Below, in pieces: positions 1 through 5,444 of a stretch of 5,444 bases of DNA. Under the pieces are notes generated by a model. That model did not search any database. It had not been told where the DNA came from and worked only from the letters and a program-made list of their open reading frames with translations. Position numbers and translations under genes: made by a program. Within the stretch, counting starts at the first letter, position 1; every line of letters starts with the position of its first letter. The stretch is from Clostridia bacterium (GTDB taxonomy: Bacteria; Bacillota; Clostridia; Oscillospirales; CAG-272): the NCBI GenBank assembly GCA_017416885.1, contig JAFQAM010000104.1, forward strand, positions 1 through 5,444, read 5' to 3'.

Positions 1-1
1 T

Positions 2-1102
2 ACAGTATTAATCCACGGACTTGTTCGTGATGCCCAAGGCAGAAAAATGTCCAAATCACTTGGCAACGGTATCGATCCACTGCTTATCATTGAAAAATAC
101 GGCGCAGACGCGCTTCGCTTTGCTTTAGCAACAGGTAACTCCCCTGGAAACGATATGCGCTTCAGCGACGAAAAGATTGAAAGCGCGAGAAACTTTGCAA
201 ATAAGCTTTGGAACGCAGCCCGCTTCGTTATGATGAACCTCGATATTGAAAAGGTTGAAATGCCATGCGAGTGTAAGCTCGGTATCCAGGATAAATGGAT
301 TTTAGGTAAGCTTAACGCTTGCATTAAGAAAGTAAGAGATAACCTCGACTCATACGAGCTTGGTATTGCTCTTGGCGAAATCTACGACTTTATCTGGGAT
401 GTATTCTGCGATTGGTATATTGAGCTTTCAAAGACTACACTTTCAGCAAAGGGAACAGAAGCAAATCTTGTTTCACAAAATGTAATCGTTTATGTTCTTG
501 AAAGCATCTTGAAGCTTCTGCATCCGTTTATGCCATTTATCACAGAGGAAATTTATCTCTCGCTTCCACACTTCGAGGAAAGCGAAAGTATTATGATTTC
601 GTCCTACCCTGTGTCTAAAAATGAGTATAATTTCACCGCTGAGCTTGAAATGATGGAAAGAGTAATTGAAACAATTAAAGCAATCCGTCAAAGAAGAACA
701 GAAATGAATGTTCCGCCGTCAAGAAAGGCAAAGGTATTCATCTCAACAAAATATACCGACACCTTCAACGAAGCAACCTTTGAATTTTTCAAGAAGCTTG
801 CATCCGCATCCGAGGTTGAGTTAATCGACGAGTATAAGGGCGAAAACGCAGTTCAGATTATCACTCACGCAGCCACAATTTATATCCCAATGGCTGAAAT
901 GATTGACACAGAGAAGGAAAAAGCGCGTTTGAACGGCGAGCTTGCCAAGGTTAACCTTGAAATCGAAAGACTTGCTAAAAAGCTTTCCAATGCAGAGTTT
1001 GTAAATAAAGCGCCCGAAAAGGTAGTTGAGGGCGAAAAAGCAAAGCTTGCAAAATACGAAAGCCAGAAGCAAGGCATCCTTGATGCCATCGCATCTCTAT
1101 AA
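2..1102 (+). CDS. valS: Valyl-tRNA synthetase, C-terminal part (5' end outside window)
   Basis: This is the C-terminal part of the class I synthetase that charges tRNA-Val with valine in the cytoplasm. The frame is open from base 2, so an apparent start at base 47 is only the Met inside the KMSKS motif. Seen in the 366-residue fragment: the HGLVRDAQGRKMSKSLGNGIDPL segment, with KMSKS at fragment residues 15-19 (bases 44-58), the ATP-binding loop of class I synthetases. Next comes the ValRS-typical GNDMRF stretch, then a helical anticodon-binding domain starting near QDKWILGKLN. A charged coiled-coil tail (about residues 297-366, from MAEMIDTEKEKARL) matches the ValRS C-terminal tRNA-binding arm. 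The TAA stop at 1100 lies just before a strong terminator. Family knowledge: bacterial ValRS is about 880 residues, so roughly the first 500, including the HIGH motif and editing domain, are missing. In Firmicutes valS is often T-box regulated, but its leader is not in the window. No damage is seen. Confidence 0.97.
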   Translation, partial: TVLIHGLVRDAQGRKMSKSLGNGIDPLLIIEKYGADALRFALATGNSPGNDMRFSDEKIESARNFANKLWNAARFVMMNLDIEKVEMPCECKLGIQDKWILGKLNACIKKVRDNLDSYELGIALGEIYDFIWDVFCDWYIELSKTTLSAKGTEANLVSQNVIVYVLESILKLLHPFMPFITEEIYLSLPHFEESESIMISSYPVSKNEYNFTAELEMMERVIETIKAIRQRRTEMNVPPSRKAKVFISTKYTDTFNEATFEFFKKLASASEVELIDEYKGENAVQIITHAATIYIPMAEMIDTEKEKARLNGELAKVNLEIERLAKKLSNAEFVNKAPEKVVEGEKAKLAKYESQKQGILDAIASL

Positions 1103-1106
1103 CATC

Positions 1107-1137
1107 AAAAGCAAGAGGAAACGCCTCTTGCTTTTTT
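1107..1137 (+). terminator. Intrinsic terminator of valS
   Basis: A perfect 8-bp GC-containing stem, GCAAGAGG (1111-1118) with CCTCTTGC (1124-1131), closes a 5-nt loop AAACG. It is followed by TTTTTT (1132-1137). Four A's on the left flank can extend the stem into the T-run, so the hairpin could also work on the opposite strand, although no gene is seen there. It starts 5 bases after the valS stop, which fits rho-independent termination. The same arms recur after the next gene. Confidence 0.93.
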
Positions 1138-1166
1138 GCATAAAAATCGCAGTTTGAAATTGTGCA
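1107..1166 (+). repeat. Upstream cassette repeat, copy 1 (terminator-proximal part)
   Basis: This segment recurs at 4244-4302 with a one-base difference in the hairpin loop. Seen: the left arm AAAAGCAAGAGG is identical, bases 1123-1146 and 4259-4282 are identical over 24 bases, and AATTGTGCA (1158-1166, 4294-4302) recurs at exactly the same distance. The intervening 11 bases differ. The collinearity continues without a gap to the promoter, which suggests a duplicated block and not just two similar terminators. Confidence 0.8.
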
Positions 1167-1168
1167 TA

Positions 1169-1185
1169 TTTTACAAAATGTAAAA
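1169..1185. repeat. Short inverted repeat upstream of the promoter
   Basis: TTTTAC (1169-1174) and GTAAAA (1180-1185) form perfect 6-base arms around AAAAT. The repeat lies 17 bases upstream of the -35 box. It could be an operator or an AT-rich upstream element. The palindrome is not kept at the aligned position of the second cassette, where only ACAAAA survives, so a shared regulator binding here is doubtful. In such AT-rich DNA a chance occurrence is quite possible. Confidence 0.3.
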
Positions 1186-1202
1186 TTGCTCTTATGATTA
1201 TG

Positions 1203-1231
1203 TTGACAAAATACACAAAATATGTTAAACT
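1203..1231 (+). promoter_or_regulatory. Sigma-A type promoter of the first secreted-protein gene
   Basis: The -35 box is a consensus TTGACA (1203-1208). A 17-base spacer leads to TAAACT (1226-1231), matching TATAAT at four of six positions, with an upstream TG (1223-1224) giving an extended -10. Transcription would start near 1238, leaving a leader of about 27 bases. The same boxes, spacer length and TG recur before the second paralogue, with 25 of 30 bases identical from the -35 box onward. This conservation supports a real promoter. Confidence 0.85.
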
Positions 1232-1251
1232 TTTTTTGTAATCTATATTAT

Positions 1252-1257
1252 AAGGAG
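1252..1257 (+). promoter_or_regulatory. Ribosome binding site for the 987-codon gene
   Basis: AAGGAG sits 7 bases before the ATG at 1265 and fixes that start. The preceding CTATATT motif and the trailing GAAAAA are nearly identical in the second paralogue's leader. Confidence 0.92.
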
Positions 1258-1264
1258 AAAAACA

Positions 1265-4228
1265 ATGAAAAAAAGATTATTATTAACGCTCGTTGTTTTA
1301 GCGGTTGTGATATGTGCGATATCCATATTAGCATTTACCGCATCGGCTGAGACCGAGCAAATCACCGTTTCATTTATGAACGGCATTAACTCAACCACTC
1401 TTGATAAAGCGGTTGCTACTGACGGCGTATTAACTGTTGGAGCAGGAGAAAAATTTGTTCTTCCTGTAAAGGAAGTGGACACAGGCTATGCTTTAGTTTG
1501 GGCGACACCTGAGGGAAAGGCTTGGAGCGCAGGCGAGGAGGTAAGCTTTTCTGAGGATACCACGCTTTACCAATTCAAGGCGTTAGAGGTTGATACTGTT
1601 GACGCAATGAAGAATGCTGTTAAAAACGGAACAGCTGTAAAGCTTATGAGCGATATGGTATCTGAAAGCGGAAAGATTTCTACCAAAAACCAAGGTATTA
1701 CAAACTTCTTTATGAACGGACATACCTTGACTATCCAAAATACAGACCGTGGCTTTGAAGAAGAGAGAGCAGGTAGAAGATTTTACGGCGAGGGTAGAAT
1801 TGTATTTGAGCCCAACAATACATCGGGAACAGGAGCGCATCTTTTCAGAATGCATTCACATGGCTATGCAGGACACAACAACTATCTTTTTGTTGGCGCT
1901 GATATAGTAATTGAAGCTGCAAACGCAATTTTAGGTCAGGATACAAACTCAGGACAAACAGGATATCCTACAATGGATATTTACGGTAAGGTAACTGCGT
2001 ACAGACTTTTACATATGGAAAAAAGTGGCGAAAGAAAGCCAAATGTAAATATTTATGAGGGAGCAGAGGTTACTTTGACTGGCCCATCAATTACAGCTAC
2101 CGGAACATATTCCGGAACTGTAAATGTTACAATCAAAGGCGGCACACTCATTTTCAACGCGGAGGGAGCAACTGTGTTCTCATCCAATACTAACCCCAAC
2201 AACGATAATAATGAGTTCAACATTTTCAATATTACAGGCGGTTCGTTCGCATTGATTGATAGCGAGGTTGATGCGCTCAAAGCACTTTTGACAGATGAAT
2301 ATACCGTAATAACGAATGAGACTTCTTCATATAACTTTGTTACAGTGGTTCCAAGCGCATGCGCTCACGATTATGAAAAGACCGAATTTGAATCAACCTG
2401 TACAACTTCAGGAAGAACAGTATTTAAGTGCGCGGCTTGCTTAGATTCATTTTATATAGAATCAGGCGAAAAGAAGCCTCACGATTTTGAGCAAATATCA
2501 GATATTCCCGCAACACCGACAGAAGCAGGACTTAAAACATTAGCATGTAAAAACTGCGGCGCTAAAATTGAACAAAAGTATTCATATGATCCATCCCTTG
2601 TTAATATCGACATTATCGTTAACACAGGTGACGGAGAAAAGAAAATAAGCGCATCAGTTACAGATGTGTTTGTGTTGGAAGCGACTGGAAGCGAAGGTGC
2701 ATATTCATACACTATCACAGGAATTAAAGAATTCGGCGACTATTTGGTACAAGATATTGTAGCTGTAAATGTACCTGCTTGTATATCTGCAATTAATTTC
2801 ACAAGCGACGCAGGAGCATTAAAGGCTATCTATATTGAAGACAGCGCAAAAATCAGTATTTACAGCTTTGCTAAACTATCTGCCCTTGAAACAATTAGCA
2901 TAGGCGCTTCAAATGTAGCATTTAAAGCAGGATGCGCAAACTCTGTTATTAAAAATATTCTTTCAAATAAAGAGGGCGCATATGTAAACTATGAAGCAAA
3001 GGCATTCAGTAAGATTTTAAGTCTTGAAAAGGTTACCTTCTCAACAAACAGTGATTATATTCTTGCCGCTGAAGCATTTGGCGACTGTACAGGCATTAAA
3101 GAGATCGTATTCCCTGACTACTCAAGACCTCAATTTACAGGAAGCGCATTCTGGCAGAACAATATTGAATACATCTATGTAGGCAGAGGCATTAAATCAT
3201 TAAATAACGACCCATTCAACAGAAACTATAAGCTTAAAAAGGCAGTGTTAATGGAAGTTAACAGCTTACCTGCTGATTATACATTCTGTTGGTCATACGA
3301 TTGGGCAAACGATAACGATCCTACAACAGGCCCTGCAGAAATATATTTCCATTCAAGCGAATTAAGTCTTGCAGGAAATGCATTCTATCAAAGCCACGGC
3401 ATTACAATTTATACAAATGCGCCAATCACGCATGGTTCGGCATTTAGCGGTTGTCAATCAAAAACCGTTGACGGAGTTACATACCCTGCATATACAATTG
3501 TATACGGTATTCCGCATAAGCTTGTTGAAGCAACAAGCGAGGCAGACTCCTGTACAGAAACCGGCTTAAAGGGATATAAGGGCGACTGTCCTTGTGGCGA
3601 ATTTGTTAAGGGCTCTGTAACAGTTAAGGTATTTAAAGGTCAAAAGACAAATAGCTCCACCTACGAGGAAATCACATATACAACTGAGGAGATTCCGGGC
3701 ACGGGACACAAAGAGGGCACAGTAATTAATGTTGCTTACAATAACGGTTATATGTCAGCGGGCGTAAAGACATACATATGCGCGGATTGCTCTAATGAAT
3801 GTACTGAAGAAACACCGTCTGCCGAGGCTTTATTTACTTTCTTAGGCTACTCAATGCCTGAGGATGGCGAGCTTGTATTGACAATAGGCTTTGCTGTTAA
3901 CAGTAAAGCGGTTGAGGCTTATGAAAAAGCAAACAATACTAAGCTTGAATATGGCGTAGTATGCGCGATCAGCGAAAAGTTAGACGGCAAGGCTCCTCTT
4001 GACAGCACATTGACAGGCGTAAGCATAGTAAAAGCGCCGGTTGATAAGACATATGGAGCATTCAATTTCGTATTATCAGGCTTCACAGATGAGCTTCTTG
4101 ATTTAGAGCTTGTTATGGCAGCATATGTAATTGATGGCGAAAATACAGTATATCTGCAAAAGGAACAGACAAATATGCCAAGCTCCATTTCAATCAATAA
4201 ATATTTAGCGGAGAATATCCCTGCATAA
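1265..4228 (+). CDS. Large secreted multidomain protein with BspA-like LRR and Cys/His repeats
   Basis: No specific gene is recognised. The 987-residue product starts with a signal peptide: MKKR, a hydrophobic core, and a likely cleavage after ASA (residues 26-28). Domains read by eye are as follows. Residues 30-107 form an InlB B-repeat/Flg_new-like beta unit (GYALVWATPEGKAWSAGEEV, then DTTLYQFKA). Residues about 107-335 are rich in beta strands and Gly/Asn, beta-helix-like, with the phrase MNGHTLTI. Residues 366-440 hold two Cys/His units (C366, H368, C379, C389xxC392, H406; then C428xxC431). Residues about 481-745 are irregular BspA-type LRRs (AEAFGDCTGIKEIVFP, GSAFWQNNIEYIYVG). Residues 751-846 hold two more Cys/His units. 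Residues about 855-987 are a terminal module (FLGYSMPEDG, AVNSKAVEAYEKANNTKLEYGVV) of a kind seen in Clostridia exported proteins. No LPXTG, SLH domain or C-terminal membrane helix is seen, so the protein is secreted or non-covalently attached. An adhesin or ligand-binding role is inference. It has its own promoter and terminator and is a paralogue of the next gene. Confidence 0.9.
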   Translation: MKKRLLLTLVVLAVVICAISILAFTASAETEQITVSFMNGINSTTLDKAVATDGVLTVGAGEKFVLPVKEVDTGYALVWATPEGKAWSAGEEVSFSEDTTLYQFKALEVDTVDAMKNAVKNGTAVKLMSDMVSESGKISTKNQGITNFFMNGHTLTIQNTDRGFEEERAGRRFYGEGRIVFEPNNTSGTGAHLFRMHSHGYAGHNNYLFVGADIVIEAANAILGQDTNSGQTGYPTMDIYGKVTAYRLLHMEKSGERKPNVNIYEGAEVTLTGPSITATGTYSGTVNVTIKGGTLIFNAEGATVFSSNTNPNNDNNEFNIFNITGGSFALIDSEVDALKALLTDEYTVITNETSSYNFVTVVPSACAHDYEKTEFESTCTTSGRTVFKCAACLDSFYIESGEKKPHDFEQISDIPATPTEAGLKTLACKNCGAKIEQKYSYDPSLVNIDIIVNTGDGEKKISASVTDVFVLEATGSEGAYSYTITGIKEFGDYLVQDIVAVNVPACISAINFTSDAGALKAIYIEDSAKISIYSFAKLSALETISIGASNVAFKAGCANSVIKNILSNKEGAYVNYEAKAFSKILSLEKVTFSTNSDYILAAEAFGDCTGIKEIVFPDYSRPQFTGSAFWQNNIEYIYVGRGIKSLNNDPFNRNYKLKKAVLMEVNSLPADYTFCWSYDWANDNDPTTGPAEIYFHSSELSLAGNAFYQSHGITIYTNAPITHGSAFSGCQSKTVDGVTYPAYTIVYGIPHKLVEATSEADSCTETGLKGYKGDCPCGEFVKGSVTVKVFKGQKTNSSTYEEITYTTEEIPGTGHKEGTVINVAYNNGYMSAGVKTYICADCSNECTEETPSAEALFTFLGYSMPEDGELVLTIGFAVNSKAVEAYEKANNTKLEYGVVCAISEKLDGKAPLDSTLTGVSIVKAPVDKTYGAFNFVLSGFTDELLDLELVMAAYVIDGENTVYLQKEQTNMPSSISINKYLAENIPA

Positions 4229-4242
4229 ATAACAAATAACAC

Positions 4243-4273
4243 AAAAAGCAAGAGGCTCGCCTCTTGCTTTTTT
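4243..4273 (+). terminator. Intrinsic terminator of the 987-codon gene
   Basis: The stem GCAAGAGG (4248-4255) with CCTCTTGC (4260-4267) closes a CTCG loop and is followed by TTTTTT (4268-4273). A-run flanks extend the stem. It starts about 15 bases after the TAA stop. Both arms and the bases after the T-run are identical to the valS terminator; only the loop differs. This makes read-through into the next gene unlikely. Confidence 0.93.
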
Positions 4274-4302
4274 GCATAAAAACCTAAAGCATTAATTGTG
4301 CA
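4244..4302 (+). repeat. Upstream cassette repeat, copy 2
   Basis: This is the counterpart of 1107-1166: the same hairpin arms, T-run, GCATAAAAA and, 11 bases on, AATTGTGCA. From base 4259 to the -10 box at 4367 every shared element sits exactly 3136 bases from its partner. The middle part (4303-4338) has drifted to about half identity, while the ends remain conserved. Confidence 0.8.
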
Positions 4303-4313
4303 GGATTAACAAA

Positions 4314-4330
4314 AAATATCTTTAAATATC
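4314..4330. repeat. Short direct repeat AAATATC, 10-base period
   Basis: AAATATC occurs at 4314-4320 and again at 4324-4330, separated by TTT, so the copies are about one helical turn apart and just upstream of the -35 box. It might be a paired protein-binding site or simply an AT-rich upstream element. It is absent from the matching part of the first cassette, and chance is a fair explanation. Confidence 0.25.
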
Positions 4331-4338
4331 GGTTTTTA

Positions 4339-4367
4339 TTGACAAATTCAACACAATATGCTAAACT
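4339..4367 (+). promoter_or_regulatory. Sigma-A type promoter of the second secreted-protein gene
   Basis: TTGACA (4339-4344), a 17-base spacer and TAAACT (4362-4367), with TG at 4359-4360 making an extended -10. This is the same architecture as the first gene's promoter, at the same distance from the upstream terminator. Transcription would start near 4374, leaving a leader of about 28 bases. Confidence 0.85.
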
Positions 4368-4388
4368 TATAATATAATACTATATTTT

Positions 4389-4394
4389 AAGGAG
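4389..4394 (+). promoter_or_regulatory. Ribosome binding site for the second secreted-protein gene
   Basis: AAGGAG lies 7 bases before the ATG at 4402, the same spacing as in the first paralogue. It confirms this start. Confidence 0.92.
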
Positions 4395-4401
4395 AAAAAA
4401 T

Positions 4402-5444
4402 ATGAAAAAGAGAATATTTTTAGTAATTTCTTTAATTGCTTTAATGCTCTGTATGCTTACAATAGTAGCCTCTGCTGAAGAGTTTACAGTAAACTATAAT
4501 GACGGTAAAGCAATAGAAACAACAAACGAGGACGGCGTAATCACACTTCGCGATACTATTATTTCCAATGTGAACGCAAATAAAACCTTCTACGGCTGGT
4601 ACACAAAGGAAGGCGATATGTATAAGCCGGGTGAAACCATTACCTTAACAAAGGATACAAATCTTTATGAGGCATATGGATATCCGGGAACAAACAAGAG
4701 CTTACCGTTAAGTGGTGACAACCAATGGGATTGGCCTTTTATTCAGCTTCAGGAAAATATCGTGCTTGACGCGAAAATGTCACCTCCATGGGGCGGATGC
4801 GCAACAGTTGACCTAAACGGCTTTACAATCACCACATCAGCTCAGCATGCTGTAAACGAGCAGAGATCAGGTATCCGTTTTGTAGGTGAGGGCTCAGTTA
4901 TCCACACAGGAACAGGTAACTTCTTTAATGCTTCATCACACGGCTACGGCGACGGAAGCCAATACCTCTTAATAGGTAAGAATGTAACCGTTACAACAAA
5001 CGGAACCTTGTTAAATTACACAAATGATACCAATTCGGTAATTCCGATTCATATTTTCGGTAATGTTATATGCAATAAGCTATTCCACATCACAAAGCTT
5101 GAGCACAACCTTGATGTTCAGATAAATCCTGACAGACTTGAGGTTACAGGCGATGTACTTATGACTGTCGGTAGCTATAACGGTGATGGTGCAAAGGTTA
5201 GCATTAACATTTTCGGCGGAAATATTGTATTATCATCAAGCGCGACAGAATTAAATTATTGGCATAATAACAGTACAGCCGATAATGCGTCAAGATGCTA
5301 TATTACAATCACACAGGGCGCATTCAGCTGCGGAGACGATGCAATCAAGACATTTGTTCCCGATGGCTATAAGACAACTGTAACCGAAATAGGCGGCGTA
5401 AAATATACAAATGTAGTAAAAAGCACAGACTGCTCGCACGAGTA
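4402..5444 (+). CDS. Secreted multidomain protein, paralogue of the preceding gene (3' end outside window)
   Basis: The frame is open for 347 codons to the window edge with no stop. The protein starts with a signal peptide (MKKRIFLVISLIALMLCMLTIVASA, split here as MKKR, hydrophobic core, ASA at residues 23-25). Residues 26-93 form an InlB B-repeat/Flg_new-like unit with the telling run KTFYGWYTKEGDMYKPGETI and then TNLYEAYG. Residues about 110-330 are a beta-rich, probably beta-helical region containing DLNGFTIT. The last residues, DCSHE (C344, H346), match the start of the first Cys/His unit of the preceding protein (C366, H368), so the same layout probably continues outside the window. Collinear pairs include RFVGEG/RFYGEG, SHGYGDGSQYLLIG/SHGYAGHNNYLFVG and IHIFGNVICNKLFHITK/MDIYGKVTAYRLLHMEK. 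The function is unknown; a surface or secreted binding role is inferred from the domains. Whether an LRR part or an anchor follows cannot be seen. Confidence 0.9.
   Translation, partial: MKKRIFLVISLIALMLCMLTIVASAEEFTVNYNDGKAIETTNEDGVITLRDTIISNVNANKTFYGWYTKEGDMYKPGETITLTKDTNLYEAYGYPGTNKSLPLSGDNQWDWPFIQLQENIVLDAKMSPPWGGCATVDLNGFTITTSAQHAVNEQRSGIRFVGEGSVIHTGTGNFFNASSHGYGDGSQYLLIGKNVTVTTNGTLLNYTNDTNSVIPIHIFGNVICNKLFHITKLEHNLDVQINPDRLEVTGDVLMTVGSYNGDGAKVSINIFGGNIVLSSSATELNYWHNNSTADNASRCYITITQGAFSCGDDAIKTFVPDGYKTTVTEIGGVKYTNVVKSTDCSHE

Noticed and set aside
473..1089. Minus-strand open frames opposite valS
   Set aside because: They are overlapped by a clear ValRS coding frame, have no ribosome binding site or recognisable product, and are shadows of the + strand gene.
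47..1102. Apparent complete gene starting at the ATG at 47
   Set aside because: That Met is the M of KMSKS, the frame is open upstream to the window edge with ValRS sequence, and no ribosome binding site precedes it.
1103..1264. Riboswitch, T-box or small RNA gene in the intergenic region
   Set aside because: Apart from the terminator, the only inverted repeat is a short AT-rich one upstream of the promoter. The transcribed leader is about 27 bases, too short for a known riboswitch.
1243..2718. Minus-strand open frames opposite the secreted-protein gene
   Set aside because: They lie antisense to a continuous coding frame with recognisable domains and are low-complexity Ser/Thr/Val translations without start signals.
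3369..3569. Second + strand frame of 66 codons inside the LRR region
   Set aside because: It is an out-of-frame reading of the 987-codon gene with no ribosome binding site or recognisable domain.
3692..3706. IPGTG (residues 810-814), similar to a sortase LPXTG signal
   Set aside because: It is an internal linker typical of the Cys/His repeats, followed by His and about 170 more residues, with no membrane helix or basic tail.
3919..4251. 110-codon minus-strand frame at the end of the 987-codon gene
   Set aside because: It is antisense to the conserved C-terminal module, begins in the terminator region and has no promoter or ribosome binding site that I can see.
4368..4378. Consensus TATAAT boxes just downstream of the second promoter
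   Set aside because: They lie 23 and 28 bases from TTGACA and have no -35 box at 17 bases. The TAAACT box at proper spacing is the one conserved between the paralogues.
4402..4476. Possible lipoprotein signal around Cys17 of the second paralogue
   Set aside because: The residues before the Cys are LML, lacking the small residue needed at -1, and a clear ASA signal peptidase I site follows.

Overview
The window looks like chromosomal DNA of a low-to-moderate-GC Firmicute, most likely an uncultured gut or rumen Clostridia member. Three things point there: strong AAGGAG ribosome binding sites, sigma-A type promoters with TTGACA boxes, and mosaic secreted proteins with Cys/His repeats and BspA-like leucine-rich repeats, a combination common in gut Clostridia. 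This assignment is by eye and not proven. All supported genes are on the + strand.

Layout. Bases 2-1102 hold the C-terminal 366 codons of valyl-tRNA synthetase (valS), entering the window just before the KMSKS loop and closed by a strong intrinsic terminator. A 162-bp intergenic region carries that terminator, a short inverted repeat and a promoter. Next is a complete 987-codon gene (1265-4228) for a large secreted multidomain protein. A second terminator and promoter lie in the following 173-bp gap. A second, paralogous secreted-protein gene then starts at 4402 and runs off the window's end after 347 codons.

The main point of interest is that the two secreted-protein genes look like tandem copies of one cassette. 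The duplicated unit includes more than the coding sequence. From inside the first terminator to the -10 box, the two upstream regions align without a gap over 109 bp (constant offset 3136). They share a 24-base exact block at the terminator, the same TTGACA-N17-TAAACT extended -10 promoter, and near-identical leaders with the same ribosome binding site spacing. The proteins have diverged far more than these control elements. Each gene is therefore probably an independent transcription unit under the same control, and the array may continue beyond the window.

Nothing in the window indicates an enzyme system, mobile element, CRISPR array or RNA gene. The exported proteins are probably cell-surface or secreted adhesin-like or binding proteins. 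Their ligand is unknown, and no anchoring motif is visible in the complete one.
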